From Cordia subcordata (lineage: Eukaryota > Streptophyta > Magnoliopsida > Boraginales > Cordiaceae), in the NCBI GenBank assembly GCA_028554755.1, contig JAPTOF010000020.1:11441001-11505000 (forward strand): a DNA stretch of 64,000 nucleotides, written 5' to 3'. Within the stretch, counting starts at the first letter, position 1. The number at the start of each line of letters is the position of its first letter. Positions 32,860-44,934 of the stretch are shown here, one piece after another. The notes below the pieces were generated by a model. The model was not told the DNA's origin. It saw only the letters and a list, made by a program, of their open reading frames with translations, and did not search any database. The translations under genes and the position numbers were made by a program.

Positions 32860-34475
32860 TGTTATGGGGCAAATAATCTTAAGGGAGGTGAATTAAGATT
32901 ATGCTACTTTTGTGAAAATTAATTCAATTTAATGCCAATTTAAAATTCAATAGATTAAACAATCTTCACACAAGCAATTTATCAAACATATTGAGAGTAC
33001 TATGAAAGTAATTGAAGTAGAAAGAGAAAGAAATATAATGCACCAAATTTTTAGGTGGCTCAGCCAAGCCTACGTTCACAGCCTAAGGATTGTCCTCTTA
33101 GGACTTCAACCTCCTTTTCTATTGATGCTTTTTCAAATGTTGGTGGAGTACAAACCAACTTGTTATAACACTTTGACGCTCCCTCTTCAAAGAACCCAAG
33201 TGAAAACACCTCACTAAGGATTTCCACACTCCTCTCTAGTTAAGAACTCAATTCCCAATCTATCCTAGCTTTGGAGTGTAATTACAATTGATACTAATAA
33301 GAAAAAATACAAATTTTGCTCAACCTCAGCCAATAGATATGAAAATGTATAGCTCTTGTATACCTCAATGAAATAGACAATCTAAAGTTCAAGAATGTTT
33401 GTAATGCTCAAGTATGTGTTGACAAGCTTTAGAATGATGTATATATACTGTTAGAAAGAGCTATTGAAGCTCCATGACAGAGAGAAAATTGTGTAAGGTG
33501 AGAGTGGGTTGAAAAACTTGCCAAAAATTGGTTCTAACGGCAAATTTTAAACACAGCAGACCTAGGTTATTTGCCCAATAAGTGCATCCGGCCTATACCT
33601 CTGATATTCTTATACCCCCGATTGCACAAGTCGGTCGCCCCGCTTGGGAGTCTGACAGGGTCCGGAAAGCACCAATTCAAGGACAGTTGCACTTGGTCCA
33701 AATCGGTAACCCAACTAGGGAGTCCGACTTATATTCGAAAGCACTAATTTCTTGGCCATTTTCTCAAGCATTTCAAATCCCTTTTTAATACTCAAAATTT
33801 AAGCGAATTTACAGAGCAATAATAGGGATTCAAAACAAGAATGGAAAGATTGTCACCAATTTGAATCTCAAGAGTATTTGATAATGGTCAGACAACTTTA
33901 AAAGTCGAAGATTTGTTTTCAAAAACCTTTCCAAGATTAAGTATGCCATCAAACATTTCTCAAATAAGATTTAATAAGCAATCATAAGATTCCAAGAAAG
34001 CATGTTTGGGAAATCAAAAGGCTATTTTGAAAATATGATCAAAGTGATTTTGAAAGATCATGAGCTTTAGTGAGTAATTTCAAGGTTATACAAAAAAAGA
34101 GCAAGAAATTTAAGAAACGAACCGATAACCCTTATGATTTCTCATCTCCGGCCTTATATCTCTCTTTGCTCTTTGACTTGAAATTCTTTGCATGGATTTC
34201 CACCTTTAAAATCATGAGCTTTTCATGAGCTTACATGTAATCAAAACTTTGCAATGCATCAAAAAGGAATAATCTTTATATGAAGCATTCAATCCATAAG
34301 AAAATCCATATATTCAATTCATATCCATTTAATCAAAAGCTCATTCATCCATTGTCATATAAATTATCCAAGATAAAATCATTAGGAATCATAACCAATA
34401 AAATCATTATGAATCATAGTCAATTTTATTATTTTCATCATCAAAACACTAATTTGAAATCATATAATGCTAACA
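32860..34475 (-). repeat. Copia-B 5' LTR, with PBS at 32846-32857
   Basis: 1616 bp, TGTTATGGGG...GCTAACA. The adjacent PBS reads TGGTGTTAGAGC on the minus strand, two mismatches from the initiator tRNA-Met complement. Confidence 0.9.
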
Positions 34476-34477
34476 AA

Positions 34478-34790
34478 TAGGAATATTAAAAATAGCATTT
34501 TAAGGAGTAAGAGCTTCCACTTGCTTATAAGAGCAATCGCAAGTGCCAATATCATGTACCAAAAACTTAATAGTCATAGATTCAACAATTCTTGTGACAT
34601 TATTATGACAGTAAAACCTATAACCTTTGGAGGCCTCTGGATAACCAATGTGATACCCATGGTAGTTTTGGGATCAATCTTGTTTTTCAAAAGGTTTATA
34701 GATTTTGACTTCAGCTAGACAACTCCAAACCTCCAAATGGTTCAAGCTTTTAGTTTTTTCCCGTGAGATGTGAAAAGTTTTTTATGCCAT
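34478..34790 (-). pseudogene. Copia-C integrase C-terminal fragment
   Basis: The minus strand reads HLEVWSCLAEVKIYKPFEKQ, then GYHIGYPEASKGYRFYCHNN and VTRIVESMTIKFL, the post-core region of a Ty1/Copia integrase. It belongs to the same broken element as 17178-17667 and 37500-38745. Confidence 0.75.
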
Positions 34791-34792
34791 AA

Positions 34793-37490
34793 TGATGTGT
34801 CGTGGTTTTGTGTACATCTGCATTACATTTCTATTCTTGTTTGAGGTGTTTTTGTGCTTTATTAGATGTATTAGTGTAGCATTTATACCGTACTTGTGCA
34901 TAGTAGGCTTTAAATGTCCAATTTTGAATTTAGAAAGCAAATGCTACACTAATGCACATTTATTTCTTGTTTTAAGTGAAAATTAGGGAAGTGTTTAGAG
35001 CTCAAGATGGTGATGAATTGATGATGAAGTTGAGCCAAGGGTGTTTTGGACGTGAAAGTGTCAAGAAGAGCGAATTTAGAGGTCACTGGACAAAGAACAA
35101 AGCAATTGGGCAAGATCGAGCACAAAAAAAGCAAAAATAGGAGTTTTCTGGTTTAGGTAGGTTGTACCCCAGCCCAAGGCTAGTCGACCAACCATGCCTC
35201 TAGCCCTGCTTCCGACCATAACCAGAGAGCTCTTTAAAAGTGGCCAGATTCACTTGTTCTAGAGACCGAGAGCCCGACTTAGTGACCGACTTTTGCAATG
35301 ATAATGGGCTATTTGAGACCATTTTGAGTCTATTTCTTCACATCCTTACACCCATACTCTTCACACCGATTATACACACACACCAAACCCTAACTCACCT
35401 ATCTTACACACATACACATTCATACACTTCCCACCTAGATTCAAGCTTATTTAGAGGGTTTCAAACACTTGGATTGGAGTTTACTCAACGAATTTGTACA
35501 AGATTTTCTAGGAAGAAAGGGGAGTTTCCTATTCTCTCTCTCATCCTATTTTATATTATGTTTAAGTAGACTTAATTAAGGTGATTTAGCGTGAGTAATG
35601 GGTTGATTATCTACTCATACATTATGAGATTTGATTACATAATATATACATATGCTTTGTTTTTTTCTTGTTAATGGTTATTGTTAAATACATGTCAAGG
35701 TATTTGATAATATGCCTATGTGAGATGCGTATGTACAAATTGAAGTTTATTTGCTACTAAACACCTCTAATCCATGCTATAATCATGTTTATGTGTTTAT
35801 GTATGGATTTAACAAAGTGGGTATTGCTTTTATTCATGTCTATGCACATGATGGAATGCCTATTAGTAAATCTAACTTTAATAATGTATACATATTGGTA
35901 CCCAATTGCGATTAATGGTGTACTCCGAGTATGACGATGTTTAGTAGTCGAATAGGTCTATATATTCGTAAACACCATAGGTTACAACATGTATGATTTT
36001 GCTAATTGACCAAATCCCATTATAGTGACTCTAGAATGATGGCATACAACTTAGGGCTAGACTAGATCGAGTCCCCTTTGGCTTTAAATCCAGCCAATTG
36101 AAGTCTGAGTAGGTTTAGTCGACCCTAGCAACACTAGGTCTTGGATTTAAATCTAACCAATGCTTAAGGTACTAGGGTAGGCTCATTTTAGGTCACTTAC
36201 GAAGCTAGTTAGTCACTCCTAAGGCCCTAGGTCATAAGGACCACGTTGTAGCTCTAGGAGAGGTGTTTAGGGACGAACTAGCACCGAGTTCTAAGGATAA
36301 ACTAGGACACTTGTTAGCAACCTAGCTAAGAGCAACTGATGGTTAATCCATTTCCCATAATCCTATAACATTTGAGTCTAGAGTCACCCATTAGCAAGCA
36401 AAAGTCACCCAAACCTATTCTAATAGGTAGTTCTTTATAGATTAGTTTGTCTCCCTATTTTCCATTCTTGTTTCCCATAGTATAGTTTAATTTTCTTTCT
36501 TTGAGCTCCCACTAATTCCAAAAAGTACAAAAAGATAGTTAGAGTAGGTTTCTTTTTTGGCACTTTCTAGGACATACACGCACAGAACCGTTTCCACGAT
36601 ATTGTCTCCCTGTGGTTCGGTACCCTTTCTCACACATACTACACTACACCAACCTGTGCTGTTAATGATATAATCCGAGCATGACAATGTTTGGTATTAT
36701 TAGTGTAATACCACTCTCACAGGTACCCAATTGCTATTAATAGTGTAATCCAAGCATGACAATCTTTGGTGGTCGAATGGGTCTATGTATTTGCAAACAT
36801 TATAGGTTAAAATGTTTATGATTGCGCTAATTGATCAAATCCCACTATAGTGACCCTAGAATGACGGCACACAACTTAAGCTTAGTTTAGATCGAGTCCC
36901 TTTTGGCTTTAAATTCAGCCAATTGGCATCTGGGTATGTTTAGTCGACCCTAGCAACACTAGGTCTTGGCTTTAAATACAGCCAATGATTTAGGTACTAG
37001 GGTAGATTCATTCTAGGTCACCTAAGAAGCTAGTTAGTCACTTCTAAGGCCCTAGGTCATAAGGATCATGTCGCAGCTCTAGGACATGCTGCCTAAGGAT
37101 AGACTCATACCGAGTTCTAGGGATAAATTGGGACACTATTTAGCAACCTAGCTAAGAGCAACCGATAGTTAAGCTATTTCCCATAATCCCATAACATTTA
37201 AGTCTAGAGTCACCCATTAGCAAGCAAAAGTCACTCTAACTCATTCCAATAGTTAGTTCTCTCTAGATTAGTTTGTCTCCGTATTTTCCATTCCCGTTTC
37301 CTTTAGTGTAGTTTAATTTCCTTTCTTTAAGCTTCTATTAAATCCAAAAAGTACAAAAAGATGGTTAAAGTAGGTTTCTTTTTAGGCACTTTCTAGGACA
37401 CACATGCATAGGATCGTTTTCACGATATCATCTTGCTGTGGTCCAACACCTGTTCTCACACACATTACACTACACCAATCTGTGCACTTA
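34793..37490 (+). mobile_element. Gypsy-type LTR fragment with internal duplication
   Basis: Starts TGATGTGTCGTGG and ends in the CCACGATATTGTCTCC..CTGTGG...CACTACACCAAYCTGTGC type of sequence found at the 3' end of Tat/Ogre LTRs. The terminal part occurs twice (35898-36722 and 36723-37487). No TSD seen. It separates two parts of Copia-C, and the integrase core expected between them is missing. Confidence 0.6.
35898..37487 (+). repeat. 825-bp tandem duplication within the Gypsy-type LTR
   Basis: Unit 1 35898-36722, unit 2 36723-37487, both starting GTACCCAATTGC. A short third partial copy of the TAATCCGAGCATGACAATG motif sits at the joint (about 36660-36694). Confidence 0.85.
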
Positions 37491-37499
37491 TGGGTCTTT

Positions 37500-38745
37500 A
37501 GGCTTACTCCTCTAGAGACAATCACATAACATGAAGACCTTTCTTTAATCAAATTTCTTTTGACACTAGTTTTTTCAACGTTCAAAGAAACACAAAAATC
37601 CAATCTATATAGACCATTAGTTATTAATATGTACCAACTAAAGAAGATTTTAAGAACAATTGTACTCTTTTATTAGCAAAGCCAAATGACAACCAAGCTC
37701 ATCAAGTTTAGAAATTGAAACTAAATTTCACCTCATAGATTTGGCACGAAAAAATGGTATTTATTAAAACAAAACTAGATCTAGCCTAAAAATTTAGAAC
37801 AGTTGTTCCTATAAGCTCAAATTTTACCTTGACTTTGTTATAGATAAACACGTCAATTTCATCTGCAAAGAGTTAGTTGTATAAATAGACGCTCTACTGC
37901 CAAGCCATCACAAATGTAGTAGAACATCCATTAAAGTTGATTCAAAACAAGTTAAAGCAAAAGACTTACCATTCTTATTATTTTTCTCTAGCCACCTTTG
38001 GCACTTATCTCATTGTATCCTATGACTAAAGGCATCACAAAACAACACTCACCTTGATTTCAAGTTTAAGACCTTTAAATTTCTTGTTTTGGCTAGATTT
38101 TCCTTGATTGCAAGAGCTCTTGTTATTGTGTTTAGACTTTTTATTATAGTCAGAAGAGTTACTAATATGGCTCTTTTGATGAAGTGGTTGATGTATCATA
38201 TTTACACTTTTTTTAACAACCTTTCCTCTTCTTGGACACAAACAAAAATGAAGTGATTGATAGACCAAGAAGCTTTTTGGGCATTATAAATGGACTTGAG
38301 ATTTCCAAAAGAAGGAAGAGAGTTTAAGGTCTATTGGATTAAGAAATTGTGACAATAGGAAACTTTAGGCTAGTGAAGTGATTGGTAATATCTTACATTC
38401 GAGGGATAAATGCTCTAACCCCACCATTCTCTTATACCTCATGTTGCATAGTTGTTGCATTAGCTCTCTAGTTTTAAGCTTCTCATATTGTTGGAATTGA
38501 TCTCCTACAGCATCAAGAAATTTTTTAGCATTGGTTTCCAACTGCTCACAACTTTTGAAAGTCTTAGATATTGACTTTTTTCTTTAAATCTAATGCTAAG
38601 TTTATTAGCACTCTTCTACTTTTGATAATATTTCATTTTATCATTAAAGCTCTTCTCAATAGACTTTCGGGCCTCATCCTTAAGCAGGTCTAAGCCCAAG
38701 TCAGCTAGACCCAGGTCCAATTCAATATCCTTTTCCATTTTGCAA
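37500..38745 (-). pseudogene. Copia-C gag and protease
   Basis: From 38745 the minus strand reads MEKDIELDLGLADLGLDLLK, then SANKLSIRFKEKSISKTFKS, LDAVGDQFQQYEKLKTRELM and QQLCNMRYKRMVGLEHLSLE, a Copia gag. A Lys/Ser/Asn-rich segment follows. The protease region near 37860-37910 retains WLGSRASIYTTNSLQMKLTC in place of the expected Trp-Leu-Asp-Ser-Gly-Ala. Many stops. Confidence 0.72.
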
Positions 38746-39168
38746 AGTTATTTTTATTCAAAGTCTCAATGCACCAAACCAAATTATTAGTAAAAGTATT
38801 GCTAACTAGAAAACAAAGCAAGAAAATAATAATAGATAATATTTTTTACAGTATCAATTATTTTATAAATAGCAATATCCACATGTGAGTTAAAATAGTA
38901 TCAATTCATATTTCATTCGGGCTAAATAAAGAGCATACAATGTAAAACTCCCATTCCAGTGAAATTTTGTACGCTTTAGGGGAATAATCTTATTAAAGTC
39001 CAAAATTAAAACTCTCACTATCACTCCCATTTTTCCAAGTTAATATACACAATGACCTTTTTCAAGCAGGTAATTATGCATACTAACTCAGAATAATAAA
39101 TAATCCAGAATCCTTATCAAATAAATTCATAAATTAACATACACACATACAGACACACACACACACAT

Positions 39169-39203
<35 letters not shown>

Positions 39204-40214
39204 ATTGTAACTAAACAATAACTTTAATAGAAACCACAAATATTTTCTTTTCCAAAATTAAAAATAAATAAATTAATTCATTAAGTCTATTGTCTCAATG
39301 GTAGGACTAAATATGACAACTTCAGATATTTAAAAAATCATTAATAGTAACTAAGTAACTTTCATGAACAACCAAAAAATTAAATCGACAGAAAAGAAAA
39401 AGTCAAAAGAACATGACGATTATGTTGTAATTAAAAAAATGGTTGCCATCACATTCTGTTATACTTTTATAACTTATATTTTAATAATTTTGAAGCTAAA
39501 AAACTTCCTGAAAAAAATAAAAAGAAGAAGTAAAAGAACTTTACTGATTACATAGTTTTCTTTTGGGGTACCATCTCAATTTTATTGGTTTCAAGTGTAT
39601 TTTTTTTCAAAATATAAATGTAGAAAAATATGACATGAATCTTGTAATTAAATCAAATAGTAATACATGAATCACAATGTAATTAAGATACATGAGTCTT
39701 CATCATATATAGCTTTATTACGAACTCAAATTATTAAAACATGAAACCAACTAACTAATCATAAAAGCAAATTTCTATGTAGGTTTTTAGTTCGGTATTA
39801 GTGCCTTCGATACCTATTATCGGACTTTAATGAATCTAATGTCGAAAAATAAAAACTCTATTGTAATTAAAATTAAATAAAATAGTCTTGAAACACACCT
39901 TTAGTTAAAGCCATTGAAGCATTTTTTACGATATCATGCAATAACATTGTAAAAGTATGTTATGGTGCACGCCTAGACTAGAGGTTCTCTCCTTCTCCGA
40001 CTTCTATATGGTGGTTCTCAATGAGACAAGCCGACCCTAATAGTCTATTTTATAGACTACCATATATTCTGGATAAGAGAGAAGAGCTAGCCGTAAAACC
40101 TTAGTTGCCCCTGGCCCCAATCAAGTTGTCCTAATTTATTAAATAGGTTCTACATCTTGCACATCACATAACTAGAAAAATAATATAAATGAGATAGACC
40201 TAGGCCAACTGGAA
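38746..40214. other. AT-rich stretch with a microsatellite
   Basis: A (CA)n/(TA)n microsatellite lies at about 39140-39203. Otherwise no recognised gene or bounded element. Confidence 0.45.
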
Positions 40215-41227
40215 TTGATCATTATAAATAATATTTTTGGTTTTACCAGTCAACATCATCTTGTTTTTAAAAAACATGAAATATCTCAATTAGTAGTAGC
40301 CCACAATTTAATGAAAAATTCTATGATAGAGTATAATGCAAATGAAATTATTAAGTGGCCTAAAGCAAGACTTGTAGCTCAAGCTTTCATTAGAGGTAGG
40401 TACAAACTACATTGAAACTTTTAGTCTTGTTGTTAAACCTACTATCATTCATACTCTTTTGTCTACTTCTATTTCTTGCTACTGGGTTATTCATCAACTT
40501 GATGCCAAAATTTCTTGTCTCCATGGTTTCTCATTAAAGAGGTATACATGAAATAATCTCTTGGTTTTATTGAGCCACAAAGGCCCAATCATTTGCATAA
40601 GCTGAAAAAGGCTTTTTATGGTCTTACACAAATCCTTTGTGTTTGGTTTTATAGGTTTAGATTATTCTTCCTTTCTCATGGGTTAATCTCTAGTTTTGTT
40701 GATGCTTTTATGTCTATTTATCATGTCAAAGGTAATAAGCTCGTACTTCTCCTGTTTATAGATGACATTGTGTAATAGGTAGTTCTTCATCTCTTCTTTT
40801 CCATTTCACTAATATACTTGATCACACCTTTGCAATGAAGGACTCGGGTTTCATATAACTTCTTGGCATTTAGGTGTCAGTTATACACCCAATTTACTTT
40901 TTCTTAGGCACTCCAAATATGCTTAGGATTTCTTTGCCAAATTCTCCATGGCTACCTGTCAAACTGCTTTAACTTTTCCAATCTAGTCTTCTCTTAATGA
41001 TGGTGAACTTTTAAATGATCTTATTGGATATCACAGTATGGTAGATAGCCTATAGTATTTGGCTTTGTCCTAATTTAGCCTTTGCAATTAATTTAGTCAG
41101 TCAATTTATGCATGTACCACATACTATTTACAAGTTGTCAAGTGCATTTTCAGGTATCTAAGAGACATATTAGATTGTGGACTAACCTTGCACGCAGCAT
41201 CCATTTCCATATTAGTTGCTTATGTAG
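40215..41227 (+). pseudogene. Copia-E RT and RNase H remnant, left part
   Basis: The plus strand reads WPKARLVAQAF, ETFSLVVKPTIIHTLLST, VIHQLDAKISCLHGFSLKEV, PNHLHKLKKAFYGLTQ and LLLFIDDIV in place of YVDD. Then come LAFAINLVSQFMHVPHT and LTLHAASISILVAYV. It stops abruptly at AYV, where a Gypsy-type element begins. RNase H resumes with DASWASCPD at 62430. Numerous stops. Confidence 0.85.
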
Positions 41228-42169
41228 TGATAAGTCCAAATATAAGCATTGAATTCATGGTGATTTGCTCTTGATTTTAGAATTATATGCTTCCTAATTA
41301 GTGTTATTTTGTATTTTGACATGTTAATGTTTAGAAAAGGAGCTGGAAGCAATACATATGGATTCAAAAGGTCTTTGGGCATGTTTTAAGCTGTCAAGAT
41401 GGATGTTTTAGCTTTAGACACAGCCAAATAAATTCTACTTGAGATTGACCAAAGTTGACTGACGATGGAAGATATTTTGTAGCACTTTTGCGAAGGAAAT
41501 TTTGGTTGAAGGCATATCTTTATTCTAAAAGGAAGGAGATTGTTATGAAAGATTTTTATTTGGTTAAGGATTGTACTAAATAATATTTACCTTTCTATTT
41601 TTAATTAACTTTTAAAGAGTTTCCTTATTCAAAAGAGACTCTAATTAGGAAATTTTGCTCTATATTCTCTATGATCACTTTGTAGAGATGATCAGAATTT
41701 ATATAGAATAATTTTCAACAGACAATTTATCTCTTTAGGTGACTACTCACTACAAGAAAAACTATCACAGACGATAGGAAAATGGCAATGGAAAAAATCC
41801 GTAGCCAATTGGCAATGGAATGGTGATGACATGACAACTATAAACTAAAAAGTAGAAAGTTATGTCGCCAATCCGTCGCGGATCTTCACATCCGTAGCCA
41901 ATCCATCACAAAAATGTGGCGATGGCAGAACTTGGCGATGAAAATGTGATGGAATCATTGAAAAGGAGAAAAAACTATTGCTAAGCCGTCACCATCGCAT
42001 GACCGTCACCAATCCATTGCCAAACTAGCAACAACTTGATGACAGAAAGGCGAAATGTAGTACAGAGAATTAAATTTCATCGTTATTTCAACGCCAATTT
42101 TCTGTTCGTGGCATGCGATGGATATTTGCTATAGAATGGTGAAGTCTAATGAATGCTGTTGCCAGTTGG

Positions 42170-42203
<34 letters not shown>

Positions 42204-43221
42204 GAAATTAATTTGAAGGATATAGATGTTTGTGTTGTGTGGAAAAAATTATATCATGTGAAAACCAAATATTATTCACACATTGATTGGATAAAAAATC
42301 TTTTCCAGTAGTAGTAGTTAAAAAAGTAATAAAATATTACACACATTCAATCAATATATCTTTAGAAGGCAATTTCAAGCAATTGTAATGTAAAAATCGA
42401 TTATTTTGTACAAGATTAACACTTAAAATTAAGTATACAACAAAAACTAATGGATTGATATAGATTTAAGTACAAAATTTATTTTTATTTTCTTATGCCA
42501 TCACAATGTCATCGTCAATTGGCTACAGAATAGCCACAGATAAATATTTGGTGACGAATTGGCGACGGATTTTAGTCGTTAGTTCTTTTCCTTTTATTGT
42601 TTTGATATTTGAATTTTATTTTTAATTTATCAAGTTAGGATTTTATATTTTAAATTTTTAATTCCTTACTTTTTAATTTTTTTAATTTTTTAATTTGTAC
42701 ATTTTTCACATATGGTTATTTCCTAAAATCAAGTCTTTAATTAATTAAAAAATAAAATAATAATTTTTATACATAATATATTATAAATATTTAAATATTA
42801 GTTTTTTTTAATTTTATACAAAAAAAATTCAAATTTATATCAATAGTAAAAAAATAAATTCACTTTTCTTAACAAATGATAAGAATACGAATATTTTCAT
42901 ATACCTATCTTAAATTTATTTTCTATCTCTTGAATTAGCTCAAAGTTTTTAATAATTAGATTAATATAATCTAGAACAAGATTTAAATCAAAAAAACATA
43001 CACATCATGTAATAAATTTCTTTTTTTAATCAAACTTCTTTACCCCACCTCTGCCCACCTCTTTACCCTATTCCTCCCTATCGTATAATCTGCTTCTCTT
43101 GGCATTTTCATCCCATCAAAGCTTCTCTTGGAATTTTCACCCTACCAAAGCTACTGACAAAGCTACCACGTGCCCCCCTGCTTCTACCCGACAACGTGTG
43201 CTCCACCACCCAAAGTATGTT

Positions 43222-44525
43222 TGTGGGTGCAAATATCTTAAGAGGGGGGGGGGGTGAATTAAGATATTAATACTAATTTTCGTTTTTAAAATTTACAGAA
43301 AATTTACAACTCTAACAAGCAATATATCAAACACTATATAAGCAAGGTAATAAGAATGAAATTAAAAGCAAGGAGAAGAGAGACAAACGATTTTTAAGTG
43401 GTTCGGCCAAGCCTACGTCCACCGCCCAAGGAATCTCCCCTTAGAACTTCAAGGATCTCCACTAAAATGCTTCTTCAAAACTTGATGAAGCACAAACCAA
43501 GATTTTTACAACCTCTTTAAAGTCTCACTTCAAAGAACCCAAGAGACTTTCTCTATAGGATTTCCTCACACTTTTACAAGCTACAATGGATATATCTCAC
43601 AATGAATAAAGCTCTCAAAGTGTGAATACTCAAGAATGAAAAGAGATTGGATCTGAAAATTTCCTCAAGAAGAGAAAATAATAAGCTCTTGAAAGCTCAA
43701 TATATTGCAAGAATGGCTCAAGAAGTATTGAATGATGATAAAAGCTTTTGCACACTTCAATTGATTGATTAGAACTTGTATTTGAATGTGTATTTATAGA
43801 GATTTGAGGGTTAGGGATTTGGTAGGTGAAGGAAGATTGAAAATCTCGGCCAGAACGGTAAGAAACGGCTAGTGCATTTATTACAGCCCCCGTTCAGCCG
43901 GTCGATCGCTTGGTCGTCCGGCTTGCCTTTCACTTCTCTGACTAGGCCGGACGCCTTAGCCGGTTGACCGGCTAGGGGGTCCGGCTTTTTCTTTCACTTT
44001 CTGATTAGACCGGGCTACCACGCAGGTCAGCCAGTCGACCGGCTTGGGGGTCCGGCCACTCCAGATTGTGATGTAAAGCCAGATTTTTTTAGAAAAACAA
44101 GCTCAAGTGTATTTTCACAACTCCAAGTAATTTTGAATAAATATGTAAACGCATGTTGTGAATGAAAACACCCCAAAACTCATTTTGTTCAATGTGTGTA
44201 TTCAAATACTTTTGTGCATATTTTAAAAGTGCAAGACTTGAGAAAAAATTTGCAATGATAAGGAAGAATGTTATGAGCCAAGACTATACATTATATGGGC
44301 ATTTCACAAGAAGAGCAAGAAGAAAAAAATAAATCCGGTACCCCTTATGTCTTCTCTTCTCCTCCTTATGCCTTCTTATCTTTTCTCTTCTTCAAATGAT
44401 CCTTTATGCACATCTTCATATTTTCCAAGTTTCATATAATATCTCATTTCACAAGAAGCTGTTTAATCAAATAATGCATATACATATTTTCATCATCAAA
44501 ATCAATAAAGAATATTTAGCTAACA
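43222..44525 (-). repeat. Copia-D 3' LTR
   Basis: 1304 bp. Minus-strand TATA box CTCTATAAATACAC near 43790-43803. The GC-rich palindromic module lies upstream of it at 43895-44060. The polypurine tract CAAAAAGGGGGAGAT abuts at 44526-44540. Confidence 0.97.
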
Positions 44526-44675
44526 ATCTCCCCCTTTTTGATGATGACAAATATTTTTAAGATTTGAAAAATACTCCCCTTAATATATGCATTCTTTTAA
44601 CTAGTTCTTTGATTATTAAATTTGCAATTCATAGCTATATATCACCCATAGCATAGATGTTCTATATCACCAAAA

Positions 44676-44753
44676 AAATGCATAAATCACATATCACAAT
44701 ATATCATTACATCCAAATGCATAAATCACATATCACAATATATCATCACATCC
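44676..44753. repeat. 39-bp tandem pair
   Basis: Two copies (44676-44714 and 44715-44753) beginning AAATGCATAAATCACATATC, differing at about one base, between the polypurine tract and ORF3 of Copia-D. Confidence 0.85.
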
Positions 44754-44934
44754 ATCAATAAATATTATCATCACATTCATCAAATCATACTTCATCAAAT
44801 CATACTTCTCCCCTTTTGGCATCATCAAAATCAACATAAAGTCAGGAAAGAAATGTATGAAAAGTTAATTTGATAGTCAACTAAACTTGAAATCAACTAA
44901 ACTGAAAATTGTTTTTAAGTGAAGAAGATGAAAA

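Larger units (their letters stand above)
17668..34475 (-). mobile_element. Copia-B: Sirevirus-like Copia with third ORF, carrying nested insertions
   Basis: Two ~1.6-kb LTRs (17668-19284 and 32860-34475; TGTTRTGGGG...GCTAACA) enclose minus-strand gag, protease, integrase, RT, RNase H and a post-pol ORF3. A 4.8-kb hAT element and a 1.6-kb Gypsy-type solo LTR interrupt it; without them it would be about 10.4 kb. The LTRs are visibly more divergent than those of Copia-D. The flanks (AACAT versus AATAG) are not a clean TSD. Domain content, long LTRs and ORF3 match the Sirevirus (Maximus/SIRE) lineage. Many stops and frameshifts. Confidence 0.9.

Noticed and set aside
41525..41747. GGAAGGAGAT|TGTTATG, looking like a polypurine tract and Copia LTR start
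   Set aside because: It lies inside the Gypsy-type LTR defined by TSD TGTAG, and the sequence continues into that LTR after the CACTA; no second LTR end or TSD exists.
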